Assembly (NCBI RefSeq): GCF_938030815.1 | Contig: NZ_CALHII010000277.1 | Location: 1 to 31,041, forward strand | Source of the DNA: an uncultured Campylobacter sp. | GTDB taxonomy: Bacteria; Campylobacterota; Campylobacteria; Campylobacterales; Campylobacteraceae | DNA length: 31,041 bases | Direction: 5' to 3' | In this document: one piece after another, positions 14,882-23,297 of the stretch | Layout of the letters: the number at the start of each line of letters is the position of its first letter | Position numbering within the stretch: the first letter of the stretch is position 1 | Notes under the pieces: model-generated | The model's database searches: none | What the model was told of the DNA's origin: nothing | What the model saw: only the letters and a program-made list of their open reading frames with translations | Position numbers and translations under genes: made by a program

Positions 14882-15136
14882 ACGAGCGCAGGGGTTAGCT
14901 TTGTGTCGCGAGCGTGAAAATACTTGTAGCATTTCGCGGCGCGTTTTTGCAGGCGGCGATCGTAAAATTTATTTTCCGCGCTGTATCTAAAAGGCGCTAG
15001 CAAGGGTTTGTACGTGACATAACTCTATCGCAAACTAAATAGATGCGATTAAATGTGGCGCTGAAAAATTTAAAGAATATCCGCGGTATCCCCGCTCGCA
15101 GCTAAAATTTTATTGAAATTTAGGATTTGAAAATTT

Positions 15137-15157
15137 AGGGGCGTGGATGCCGCCCCT
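15137..15157 (-). terminator. Probable terminator of the TOBE gene
   Basis: A 7-bp GC-rich stem (AGGGGCG/CGCCCCT) with a seven-base loop sits 13 bases after the stop codon of the molybdate-binding protein on the minus strand, followed by AAATTTTC. The U-run is short, so strength is uncertain. Confidence 0.6.
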
Positions 15158-15170
15158 CTTGAACGGCTGA

Positions 15171-15596
15171 TTATTTCACGCCGACGATGATTTGAGTAGC
15201 TTTGATGATTGCGGTTACTTCATCATCTTTTTTAAGCGCTAAATTTTTAACCGATTCGTTTGTGACGGTTGCGCTTAAATTCTCGCCGCCTGCGCTTCTG
15301 ACACTGATCTCGGCATTTACCGCGCCCTCTTTAACGGCGGTGATTTTGCCCTTTATCTGGTTGGTCGCGCTTAAGCGTAGATCGTTCTCGCCTTTGGAGA
15401 TGATGACGCTTGGGGCTTTGAATAAAAATACCGCCTCTTTGCCGGCTTTTAAATCCAAAGTTTTTTCAGAATCAACCGTCACGGTTGCTTTTAGCACGTC
15501 TCCGCCCTTGGTTTTGCCTACGATTAGCGAGTTTACCGCACCTGTTTTTACCTCTGTGATCACAACGTTAAGTTGATTTCTTGCACTGATTGCCAT
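15171..15596 (-). CDS. Molybdate-binding protein with two TOBE (Mop) domains
   Basis: A 141-residue cytosolic protein made of two TOBE/Mop repeats: residues 1–70 (SARNQLNVVITEVKTGAVNSLI…) and 71–141 (SATNQIKGKITAVKEGAVNAEI…). The SARNQ and SATNQ openings and the paired GAVN motifs are the molbindin signature. Such proteins bind molybdate or tungstate in oligomers and store it for the molybdenum cofactor used by formate dehydrogenase, nitrate reductase and similar enzymes common in Campylobacter; from memory Cj0302c is a counterpart. AAGGAG precedes the ATG. No mod transport genes are in the window, so it is not in a mod operon here. Confidence 0.93.
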   Translation of the reverse strand: MAISARNQLNVVITEVKTGAVNSLIVGKTKGGDVLKATVTVDSEKTLDLKAGKEAVFLFKAPSVIISKGENDLRLSATNQIKGKITAVKEGAVNAEISVRSAGGENLSATVTNESVKNLALKKDDEVTAIIKATQIIVGVK

Positions 15597-15890
15597 TTTT
15601 GGCTCCTTCTAAAAAATTATGGGCGAATATTAGCGGCAAATTCTTAAATGGAATTTAAAAATGCCGGATGTAAGAAATTAATTTAGTTTGTTGCGAAATT
15701 ATATTGATTGCGTCTTTAAATTTACAGCCCGCGTAGCAAAAAATGAATTTAAAAAATGAATAAAGTTTTAAATTTGCATATATAAATTTGAGCGATTTTG
15801 TTTGGATTACGCTCCTGCTTTTTGTAAAATTTCAAAATTCCTGCCGAATTGCGACGTAAATTTCGCCGCTCGGTTTGTAAAACAGCGCCT

Positions 15891-16247
15891 TTAGCGCATC
15901 TTACTTTGCAAGAAATCGCGCAAAATCATCGCGTGGTTGCAGTGCTCGTCCTTTGCAGCGTATAGCAACGTGACGACCGGCTCGTTTTTAACCTTTTTCA
16001 AAAATTCAGCTACGGCGGGATTTTGCTCAAGTTCGGCTAGGTAAAGCTCCTTAAAATGGGCGAAATTCTCAGGCTTATGCGCGAAAAGCTTGCGTATTTC
16101 GGTGCTAGGCGTTATGTCTTTTGCCCACATATCAAGCTCCAGCGCATCTTTTTTTATGCCACGAGGCCACAGCCTATCGCAAAGCACGCGAAAACCATCC
16201 TCTTCCTCCGCGCTCTCATAGACGCGCTTAATTTTAAATTTTGTCAT
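15891..16247 (-). CDS. DUF488 family protein
   Basis: A 118-residue cytosolic protein of the DUF488 family (function unknown; small proteins widespread in bacteria). Family landmarks are clear: FKIKRVYESAEEEDGFRVLCDRLWPRG at the start, DMWAKDITPSTEIRKLFAH in the middle, and VTLLYAAKDEHCNHAMILRDFL at the end with conserved Cys and His. The ATG has an AAAGGAG site and lies 20 bases after purF, so it is likely the last gene of a purF transcript. About 290 AT-rich bases with nothing recognisable separate it from the TOBE gene. Confidence 0.92.
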   Translation of the reverse strand: MTKFKIKRVYESAEEEDGFRVLCDRLWPRGIKKDALELDMWAKDITPSTEIRKLFAHKPENFAHFKELYLAELEQNPAVAEFLKKVKNEPVVTLLYAAKDEHCNHAMILRDFLQSKMR

Positions 16248-16267
16248 AGTTTGCTCCTTTAAATTCG

Positions 16268-17614
16268 CTAATCTTTGATAAAATAATCGCCGTCGAAGCT
16301 TACGAGCGAGTATTTGCGCTCGCCCCCAAGCGCCTCTACGAGCTCGGGCACGCTAAGGAACGTGAGGCTGTCGGCGCCTATAAATTTGCAAATTTCATCC
16401 GTGCTCATATTTGCGGCGATCAGCTCGCGCACGCTCGGCGTGTCGATGCCGTAGCGCTCGGGATACTTTAGCTCGGGGCTTGCGATGCACATATGCACGC
16501 GCGCCGCGCCCGCATGGCGCAGAAGCTCGACGATCTTTTTGCTCGTAGTGCCGCGTACGATGCTATCGTCCACAACGACGACGCTTTTGCCGCGAAGTGC
16601 CGCCGCGATCGGATTTAGCTTGAGTTTGACCTTCAAATTTCGCACCTCTTGCGTCGGCTCGATGAAGGTACGGCCGATGTAGTGGTTGCGCACGATCGCC
16701 ATCTCGAAGGGCAGCTTGCTCTCTTGCGCGAAACCAAGTGCCGCCGGCACGCCGCTATCGGGTACGGGCACGACGAAATCGGCTTTTAGCTCTTTACATT
16801 TTCGCGCGAGCGCCGCGCCCAGTTTTTTTCTGACCTCATATACGTTTTTGCCCTCTACGACGCTGTCGGGGCGCGCGAAGTAGATGTATTCAAACGCGCA
16901 AATTCTAGCCTCCGCGGCTTTTAAAATTTGAACTGAGCTAAACTCATCCTTGCCCTCTTCGAAAATTACCATCTCGCCAGGCTTTACGTCGCGGACGAAC
17001 TCGGCCCCTACGAGATCAAACGCGCAGGTCTCGCTCGCGACGATGTAGCCGCCGTCTTTGAGCCTGCCGATGCTGAGCGGACGCACGCCGTAGCGATCGC
17101 GCACGGCAAACATTTTCGAGCGGCTCAGGATCAGAAGCGAGTACGCACCCACGCACTGATTTAGCGCCTCGATGATACGGTCTTTTAGATGCTCCTGCTT
17201 ACAGCGCGAGATGAGGTGCAGGATGTTTTCGGTATCCATGTTGGACTGAAAGATCGCCCCCTCGCTTACGAGCTTGCGGCGGATTTCGTCTTTATTGATC
17301 AAATTTCCGTTATGAACGATCGAGATCTCCCCCAGAGCGTAGTTGCCGGCTACCGGCTGCGCGTCCTTCAGGCTGTCTGCGCCCGCGGTGCCGTAGCGGT
17401 TGTGACCGATCGCGATGTTGCCCTTTAAAAGCTCAAAACTCGCGGGGCTAAAAACCTCCGTCACAAGCCCCGTGGCTTTGATCGTTTTGATGTGATGATT
17501 AAAGCTCGAGCTGATGCCGCTTGCCTCCTGACCGCGGTGCTGCATGGCAAAAAGCCCGTAATACGCGGTTTTAGCCGCACCTTCGGAATTTATGACTCCC
17601 ACGATTGCGCACAT
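16268..17614 (-). CDS. purF: Amidophosphoribosyltransferase
   Basis: PurF makes 5-phosphoribosylamine from PRPP and glutamine, the first step of purine synthesis. The 448-residue protein has an N-terminal glutaminase domain whose nucleophile Cys follows the start Met at once (MCAIVGVINSEG), so no long propeptide is present. RYGTAG and GNYALGEISIVHNGNL are glutamine-site segments. The C-terminal phosphoribosyltransferase domain has the PRPP loop VVVVDDSIVRGTTSKK near residues 350–365. The end (YGIDTPSVRELIAANMSTDEI…GADSLTFLSV) resembles the B. subtilis-type PurF. The ribosome site is AAGAGG. From memory, dapB–purF adjacency is conserved in C. jejuni. Confidence 0.97.
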   Translation of the reverse strand: MCAIVGVINSEGAAKTAYYGLFAMQHRGQEASGISSSFNHHIKTIKATGLVTEVFSPASFELLKGNIAIGHNRYGTAGADSLKDAQPVAGNYALGEISIVHNGNLINKDEIRRKLVSEGAIFQSNMDTENILHLISRCKQEHLKDRIIEALNQCVGAYSLLILSRSKMFAVRDRYGVRPLSIGRLKDGGYIVASETCAFDLVGAEFVRDVKPGEMVIFEEGKDEFSSVQILKAAEARICAFEYIYFARPDSVVEGKNVYEVRKKLGAALARKCKELKADFVVPVPDSGVPAALGFAQESKLPFEMAIVRNHYIGRTFIEPTQEVRNLKVKLKLNPIAAALRGKSVVVVDDSIVRGTTSKKIVELLRHAGAARVHMCIASPELKYPERYGIDTPSVRELIAANMSTDEICKFIGADSLTFLSVPELVEALGGERKYSLVSFDGDYFIKD

Positions 17615-17670
17615 TTTCTAACCTCTTAAATTTTATTTTTTAGAAATTTATCTATATTTATTTTGTTTTA

Positions 17671-17862
17671 TCATTGACGGCTTGCCGTCCGGCATTTTGC
17701 CGGCGCCTCATCAAATAGATCGGCTGAAATTTTAAACATCTCGGTGATTTTCGCTCTGCTTTTGGCGTAGCTGCCAAATAGTCCGACTTTGTAAATTCCA
17801 AAGCTTTCAAGCTCGGGCTTTAGCTCGCGCAAAAAATTTAAAATTTCATCTTTGGTTGGCAT
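17671..17862 (-). pseudogene. Truncated MNT-type nucleotidyltransferase
   Basis: A 63-residue frame whose first 37 residues (MPTKDEILNFLRELKPELES, then FGIYKVGLFGSYAKSRA) match the N-terminus of minimal nucleotidyltransferases (MntA-like, about 95–100 residues), including the GSYAKSRA version of the GSxxxG/R motif. The catalytic Asp pair that should follow within ten residues (DSDID type) is missing and is replaced by unrelated sequence (KITEMFKISADLF), so it cannot be an active enzyme. Its last 12 codons overlap tandem hairpins at 17676–17703. An AGAGGA Shine–Dalgarno is intact. No HEPN partner gene is seen next to it. I read it as a remnant of a HEPN–MNT toxin–antitoxin pair left between dapB and purF. 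Confidence 0.65.
17676..17703 (-). repeat. Tandem short hairpins between dapB and purF
   Basis: Two adjacent perfect 6-bp inverted repeats: GACGGC-TT-GCCGTC (17676–17689) and CCGGCA-TTT-TGCCGG (17689–17703, sharing one base). On the minus strand they lie at the end of the nucleotidyltransferase stub and are followed by an A-rich stretch without a U-run. They may act as a terminator or processing site between dapB and purF. Confidence 0.5.
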
Positions 17863-17890
17863 TTTTTCCTCTTAAATTTAGCCGCAAAGC

Positions 17891-18652
17891 CTAGATTCCT
17901 AAGCAGTCGTCTATGCCGTAAAGCCCGCTATTTTGGGCCGCTAGCCATACCGCTGCCTTTATCGCGCCTCTGGCAAAGGTCGCGCGCGAAGTCGCCGTAT
18001 GATTTAGCTCGATGAACTCGCCCTCGCCGTAAAATCCCACGGTGTGGCGTCCGACTATATCGCCGCCGCGTAGCGACATCACGGCGATCTCGTCCTTGCT
18101 CCGCTCGCCAATGAGCCCGTCGCGACCGCTTACGCGCACGTCTTTCAAATTTAGCTCGCGCGCGCTTGCGGCGCTTTGTGCAAGGCTCATCGCCGTGCCG
18201 CTCGGGGCGTCTTTTTTGTGGCGGTGGTGCATCTCTAAAATTTCGCAGTCAAAATCGCGCAGGCTCCTGCTGGCAAGCGCTACGAGTTTGTTTAGCACCG
18301 CGACGCCCAGGCTCATATTCGTAGCGTGCAACACGGGCATCTTCGCGCCGCATTCGCGCAGTAGCCGCTCGCCCTCCTCGCCCAAAGCCGTCGTGCCGAT
18401 GCAAAGCGGCTTTGGGTGCGAAAGCGCAAATTTCATTAAGCTTATCGCGCCGTCTCGGATCGTGAAGTCTATCACGACGTCGCAGCCGCTAAAAAGCTCG
18501 TCGTAGCTGCTTACTACGGCGCAGCTCGGCGTATAATCAAGCGGCGCGACCGTGTAGATCACGCTTGCTCGTGCCTGATCGAAATTTTTCAGGCACTCGT
18601 AGATCATCGTGCCCATTCTGCCGCTTCCGCCGTGAATTCCTATATTTATCAT
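17891..18652 (-). CDS. dapB: 4-hydroxy-tetrahydrodipicolinate reductase
   Basis: DapB reduces the product of DapA with NAD(P)H on the way to meso-diaminopimelate and lysine. The 253-residue protein starts with the dinucleotide loop INIGIHGGSGRMG (residues 2–14) and has the catalytic/binding motif EMHHRHKKDAPSGTA near residues 140–154, with the catalytic His and Lys in place. IDFTIRDG and ATNMSLGVAVLN are other family marks. AAGGAG precedes the ATG, and a TATACT -10 box lies upstream (18680–18685). It supplies the diaminopimelate used by MurE, encoded elsewhere in the window. Confidence 0.97.
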   Translation of the reverse strand: MINIGIHGGSGRMGTMIYECLKNFDQARASVIYTVAPLDYTPSCAVVSSYDELFSGCDVVIDFTIRDGAISLMKFALSHPKPLCIGTTALGEEGERLLRECGAKMPVLHATNMSLGVAVLNKLVALASRSLRDFDCEILEMHHRHKKDAPSGTAMSLAQSAASARELNLKDVRVSGRDGLIGERSKDEIAVMSLRGGDIVGRHTVGFYGEGEFIELNHTATSRATFARGAIKAAVWLAAQNSGLYGIDDCLGI

Positions 18653-18679
18653 CGCCGCTCCTTAAATTTTAATCCGCTT

Positions 18680-18685
18680 AGTATA
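18680..18685 (-). promoter_or_regulatory. -10 box of dapB
   Basis: TATACT on the minus strand, preceded by AAATTTGGC, much like the -10 region of the DUF748 gene (TTTTTGGA before TATAAT). It lies in the 50-base gap after the DUF748 gene and would start transcription near 18673. Confidence 0.55.
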
Positions 18686-18702
18686 GCCAAATTTTGCTTA
18701 CA

Positions 18703-21700
18703 CTACCTCTCTACGCCGAGACTTAGCGGGATAAAGCTGTTTTGTTTGAGCTCGGCTTCGCTTGGTTTTTTGATCTCTATGCGAGAAGCGCTTACGCCGC
18801 GCTGCACGAGTGCAGCTTGCACGGCAGCCGCCCTGGCGAGGGCTAACTCATCAAGACGCGAACGAGTAAATTTCTGCGCTGCTATCAGCTCCTCCATCGC
18901 CTCATCGCCGCCGGATTTGATGCCGTATTTGATCTTAAGCGCCGCTATGGCTTCATCCGTGGAGAGACCTTGTTTATTAGACATCAGCGTGAGGGTATTT
19001 TGCAGCGAGCGCCTTTTAAACTCGTGAGTATCGAACTTTTCGTTATACGCGGAGTTTAGGATGATCTTAAGTTCGGGCTTGGCTTTTGCGACCTTGGCCA
19101 AATCATCTATTTTAGAGTTTTCGCTGATTAAAATTTCGCTGCTCGCTGCCTCAAAATCGATACTTTCGAGCTTTTTCGTATCTACGCCCGCGATCTTTCC
19201 CATAAATCTAAACGGGCTTAACACGATGTCGGAGAGCAGCTTTTTGACCGCGCCCCAAACCAGCGCGCCGTAGCTAAATTTCGGATCGCTCAGCGTGCCG
19301 CTTAGAGGCAGGCTAATATCGATCTGATCGTCGCTGTCCTTTAGAATCGATACCACTAGACCGATCGGAAGGCTCAGCGCGTCCTTGCTCTGCACCTCTT
19401 TGCCGAGCTCGAAGCGGTCTAAATTTAGATTATTGCTTGCGTTTAGCTTGCCATCGTCGATTTTGTAGGCAAGTTTTAAATTTAACTTGCCGCCCGCGAT
19501 TTCATTGCCGATATATTTGGCGGTATAGGGCGATGCGGGCACAAGCGGAATCTCCTTTAAAACGACGTTTATATCGCTTTTGCGTTTAAAATCCAGCGGA
19601 TAGACGCGCGCCGTGATGCTCGCTAGCCCGCTTCCGCTTACGAGCGAGCTAAATTTTATATCCGCCGCCCGCTTCGGACTGATCTCGCTGATGCTTGCTT
19701 TCATATCGCTGATGCGCAGTTTAAAGGGCGTTGCTAGACTCTCATCGGTGAAATTTAAACCTCCGCCGCTAAGCGAGATATTTTTTACGCTCCACGCAAA
19801 GTTTGCCTTGCTTTTCGCGGATCTATTAGGCGCAGCTTCGGCGGGCTTTGCGGCCTGTTTTGCCTGCGCGGTAGGTCTTATCAGCGAGAGCAAATTTAAA
19901 CGCCTATCTTTATTTAGCGAGATATTTGCCGCGGGTGAGCCAAGAGCGATCTTGTTTAGCGTGAGAGAGCTTGGGCTTAGCGCGATTTGCGCGACATTCA
20001 GCGACGCAAGCGAGAAAATTTTATCCCTGCCCGAGCTTAGCGCCAAGCCTTTGCCCGATAGCTTTGCTTCGAGCGAGAAGGCGTTTGAAAGCTTCAGCTG
20101 CCCTTGCGTAGAAAGCTCGCCCGCGATGGAGCCCGTGATAAATTCCGCGGCGTATTTGTTAAAGACGCCCAAGTTCGGCGCATTTAGGCTGAAGCTCACG
20201 CCTACGTTAAGCGGCGCGATACTAGCCTTGCCGTCCGCGCTAGCGGTGATTTCGCCCGTGATAAGGCTTGCTTTGATACCGAAGGGCTCGGCGAAATTTG
20301 AGCTTAGCCCGCTTAGCGTGGCGCTGAAATCCTTGATCTCGTGCACGTTGTTTTTAACGATAAAGCTCTCGCCGATCTTAGCCTTTGCGCCCGTTACAGA
20401 GGCCTCGCCGATCTTAAATTTTAAAGCGGGGCTTTTGGCGGGCTTTTTAGAATCCGAATTTGCGCCGCTTGCCGTAGAGTTTACATCCGCCGGGTTTGTA
20501 TCGCCCGCGCTCGCCGTTTTTTTGGAGCTCGCGTGATTTTTAGAGATTGCGCTTAAAATCGCCAGATCGTTTATGCTTTTGGCGCCGCCCGCGCCCACTT
20601 CCGAGTTGAAAAACGGCTCGTTTAGCAAAATTTTATCCACGCCCAGATCGAGATCCGCGACGTTAAATTTCACCCCTTGCACGCCGAAGCTTTCAAATCC
20701 GCTAAAAATTCCGTTTTTGTTTGCGATTTTGGAGTTTGAAATTTTAGCGAACTCCAGGCTTACGCCGTTTTGCGCGCCCTCTTTGTCGTAGCTAAACGCG
20801 CCCAGCTCGGTTGCGGCGACCGAAATTTTATCGCTGCGCGCTAGCGTAATCTGCGTATCCGCGATATTAAAGGCGCCAAAACCCGTATGAAGGGCCGTAT
20901 CGTTACCTTCGGCGTTAAATTTTAAAAAATTTCCCGTGATTTTAGTGTCGTTTGAGACGACCGAAATTTGCGGGTTTTCAAAGCTTGAGCGGTTTAGATC
21001 TACGCTTTTTACGGCGGAGTTTAGCCGCAAGTTTGCCCCCGTTTTATTAAAATCCAACGCAAAATCCGCGACCCGCGCGCCATCAAAGCCCGTGGAAATT
21101 TTGGTTTCGTTCATATCGTATTTTGCGCCCGAAACTAGCACTTGCGGAATCATCACTTTGCCTGAAATTTCATTCGAAACGTCCGTATTTAGCTCAAAGC
21201 TCGGGATTTTTAGCGAGTCTAGCGAAATTAAGCTTTGATCTTGCAAAATTTCTAGGCTTTGCAGCTCGAGCTTTGAGTTTTCAAGCGCAAATTTTATATT
21301 TTCATCGAGGCTCAATCGGTAATTCAGCTCGGCGGAAAGGAAGCCGTTTTTAAACCGCACGCCGCTAGGATCGAGGTATGATAGCCAAAACGGATCGATT
21401 TTCAGCCGCGAGATATCTACCTTGCCGTGTAGACGAAGAGGCGCCAGGTCGATGGCTCCATCGAAGCTCAGCGCGTCGTATGTACGCGAAACGGCGCTTA
21501 AATCGTGCTCGCCGATCGTTTCGTCCTTTAAGCTTAGCCCGTTGATCTCATAATTTAGCTCGGTCGAGATGAGCGAAAACGGCTTTTTCAGGGAGTTATC
21601 GACGTAGCCCAGAGAGCCGCGCTCGATCTTAAAATTATTCAGCGTGACGTTGAAGCTGGAGTTTTCATCCTTGTTTTCGCTCTTTTGCTCCGAAAGTAGC

Positions 21701-22065
21701 GGCTCAAAATTGAAGGTGCCGTTTTGTTCGCGCTCGATGTGAAATTTAGGGGATTTAAGATGCAAAATTTCTACCGCGAGAGTCTTTTTAAAAAGCTTCG
21801 AAAAACCGATTTTTAAATTTATCTCATCCGCGCTAAACAGCGGCTTAAAGGTACTAAGCTCCGGCTTGGTAACGTTTAACTCGTAGGTAAAGGGGTTAAA
21901 TTTGGCGTCCTGCACGCTAAAGCTTGCTCTGCCCTCTAAAATTTTAGGCAGCGCTTTTTCGATAAAAAGCGGCACGCCGAAAAAGCCCGCGAGCACGTAA
22001 AATAGCGCAAATCCGCCCAAGCCGTAAGCAAACTTACGCCAGTGTTTTATAAAAAATTTTTTCAT
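18703..22065 (-). CDS. DUF748/AsmA-like giant envelope protein
   Basis: About 1120 residues with one N-terminal membrane anchor (WRKFAYGLGGFALFYVLAGFFGV, about residues 8–30) and the rest in the periplasm. It starts like DUF748 proteins (FIEKALPKILEGRASFSVQDAKFNPFTYELNV), continues as long beta-rich repeats, includes a Ser/Lys/Ala-rich linker near residue 530, and ends with an OmpA-like segment (FEAASSEILISENSKIDDLAKVAKAKPELKI…) that may bind peptidoglycan. AsmA-like proteins form lipid-conducting grooves between membranes, so a role in phospholipid transport or envelope stability is likely (inference). Start at 22065 (MKKFFIKHWRK): the two upstream in-frame ATGs lie at or before the TATAAT box. 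Divergent from queH. Confidence 0.88.
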   Translation of the reverse strand: MKKFFIKHWRKFAYGLGGFALFYVLAGFFGVPLFIEKALPKILEGRASFSVQDAKFNPFTYELNVTKPELSTFKPLFSADEINLKIGFSKLFKKTLAVEILHLKSPKFHIEREQNGTFNFEPLLSEQKSENKDENSSFNVTLNNFKIERGSLGYVDNSLKKPFSLISTELNYEINGLSLKDETIGEHDLSAVSRTYDALSFDGAIDLAPLRLHGKVDISRLKIDPFWLSYLDPSGVRFKNGFLSAELNYRLSLDENIKFALENSKLELQSLEILQDQSLISLDSLKIPSFELNTDVSNEISGKVMIPQVLVSGAKYDMNETKISTGFDGARVADFALDFNKTGANLRLNSAVKSVDLNRSSFENPQISVVSNDTKITGNFLKFNAEGNDTALHTGFGAFNIADTQITLARSDKISVAATELGAFSYDKEGAQNGVSLEFAKISNSKIANKNGIFSGFESFGVQGVKFNVADLDLGVDKILLNEPFFNSEVGAGGAKSINDLAILSAISKNHASSKKTASAGDTNPADVNSTASGANSDSKKPAKSPALKFKIGEASVTGAKAKIGESFIVKNNVHEIKDFSATLSGLSSNFAEPFGIKASLITGEITASADGKASIAPLNVGVSFSLNAPNLGVFNKYAAEFITGSIAGELSTQGQLKLSNAFSLEAKLSGKGLALSSGRDKIFSLASLNVAQIALSPSSLTLNKIALGSPAANISLNKDRRLNLLSLIRPTAQAKQAAKPAEAAPNRSAKSKANFAWSVKNISLSGGGLNFTDESLATPFKLRISDMKASISEISPKRAADIKFSSLVSGSGLASITARVYPLDFKRKSDINVVLKEIPLVPASPYTAKYIGNEIAGGKLNLKLAYKIDDGKLNASNNLNLDRFELGKEVQSKDALSLPIGLVVSILKDSDDQIDISLPLSGTLSDPKFSYGALVWGAVKKLLSDIVLSPFRFMGKIAGVDTKKLESIDFEAASSEILISENSKIDDLAKVAKAKPELKIILNSAYNEKFDTHEFKRRSLQNTLTLMSNKQGLSTDEAIAALKIKYGIKSGGDEAMEELIAAQKFTRSRLDELALARAAAVQAALVQRGVSASRIEIKKPSEAELKQNSFIPLSLGVER

Positions 22066-22095
22066 TTTTCCGCTCATTAATTTTGATAGCGTAAA

Positions 22096-22101
22096 ATTAT
22101 A
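22096..22101 (-). promoter_or_regulatory. -10 box of the DUF748 gene, back-to-back with queH
   Basis: TATAAT on the minus strand directly preceded by TTTTTGGA, a good Campylobacter-type promoter, giving a start near 22089 and a leader of about 25 bases. The same bases read TAAAATTATAT on the plus strand, which could serve queH, so the two promoters may overlap in only 65 bases. Confidence 0.65.
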
Positions 22102-22130
22102 TCCAAAAATTTCGTGCAAAGGGTTAAATT

Positions 22131-23264
22131 TTGCTGGTTCACATCTGCTGCTCGGTCGATTGCGATTATTTTTTGCGCCGCTTAAAAGAGCTCACGCAAG
22201 AGCCGCTAATAGGCTATTTTTATGATCCCAACATCCACCCTTGCGGCGAATATGTTCTTAGAATGCACGACGCAAAGCGGGTTTGCGAGAATTTAGGGAT
22301 TAAATTTATCCCGGGCGAGTATGATTTTCAGGGCTGGCTAGACGGCGCGCGCGGGCTTGAAAACGAGCCCGAAAAAGGCGCGCGCTGCGAGTTTTGCTTT
22401 GATTTTCGCATGCAAAAAACGGCCGAGCTCGCGCTAAGTTTGGGCGAGCGTAAAATCACCACGACTCTTCTTATGAGTCCCAAAAAATCGCACTCTCAGC
22501 TTTGCGCCTCGCTGCAGCGTATTTGTGAGCGCTGCGGACTGGAGTTTATCGCACCCGATTTTCGTAAAAACGGCGGCACGAACGAGCAGTTTGCGCTTGC
22601 GAAAAAAGACGCGCTCTATCATCAAAACTACTGCGGCTGCATCTACGCGCTTGCGGCGCAGCGAAATGAGCAACGAAAGGCTGAGCGAAATTCGGACGGA
22701 AGTCTGACGGCAGATTTGAAGCAAAATTTAGCCCAAGGCGCCGAAATTTACGAGCTAATGTCGTCTATCGATCGGCAAATCCTGCCCGCTTCGGTAGAGG
22801 AGAAACTGAAATTTTACAAAAAGCTTTGTGCGCTCGAAAAAAAAGGTGTAAAATTTAGCGTGCTGCGCGATCGGTTTTTAAACTACCGCCTGCTGCGCGC
22901 ATGGATTAAATTTGACGGGCGTGCAGTGCCCTCGTTTGTGCTATTTGGCTCGCATTTTACGCGCGAAAACGTGAAGTTTAGCGTGGAGCGAGAGTGCGAA
23001 ATTTTTTGCAGCGATAAGGGGGAGATTAAAATTTTAAGTCTGGCGAAATTTAACGAAATTTCAAGATCAAATTTCAAAAGCATATCCGAAGCGCTAAAAA
23101 ATCCGCCGAGTCTTGCGCGCCAAAATAAAGCTCGTGCCGCCCTGTGCGCTGCGGACTCGCTCTCGCCGATCATCGTCACGGATGAGATAAGAGCCGCCAA
23201 AGTTCAAATTTACGGGCTCTCGCACATATTTTTAGACGTTAGGGAAATTTTAGTAAGAATTTGA
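22131..23264 (+). CDS. queH: Epoxyqueuosine reductase QueH
   Basis: QueH (formerly DUF208) does the last step of queuosine synthesis in tRNA, reducing epoxyqueuosine, and replaces the unrelated B12-dependent QueG in many bacteria. The cysteines of its metal and iron–sulfur centres are visible: Cys6–Cys7 (VHICCSVD), Cys86 and Cys89 (CEFCFDFR), and Cys168 and Cys170 (YCGCIYALAAQR). At 377 residues it has a C-terminal extension of about 190 residues beyond the core, as in other epsilonproteobacteria as far as I recall. The start codon is TTG (22131) with AAAGGG nine bases upstream; there is no ATG near. It may be co-transcribed with fabZ, 33 bases on. Confidence 0.92.
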   Translation: MLVHICCSVDCDYFLRRLKELTQEPLIGYFYDPNIHPCGEYVLRMHDAKRVCENLGIKFIPGEYDFQGWLDGARGLENEPEKGARCEFCFDFRMQKTAELALSLGERKITTTLLMSPKKSHSQLCASLQRICERCGLEFIAPDFRKNGGTNEQFALAKKDALYHQNYCGCIYALAAQRNEQRKAERNSDGSLTADLKQNLAQGAEIYELMSSIDRQILPASVEEKLKFYKKLCALEKKGVKFSVLRDRFLNYRLLRAWIKFDGRAVPSFVLFGSHFTRENVKFSVERECEIFCSDKGEIKILSLAKFNEISRSNFKSISEALKNPPSLARQNKARAALCAADSLSPIIVTDEIRAAKVQIYGLSHIFLDVREILVRI

Positions 23265-23297
23265 TAAGATTCTAAAATTTTTAAAAAAGGCAGATAA

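Noticed and set aside
19613..20536. Long plus-strand open frame (307 codons) opposite the DUF748 gene
   Set aside because: Rich in Leu, Ala, Ser and Phe, as expected from the antisense of a beta-rich gene; no ribosome site, and the minus-strand gene is convincing.
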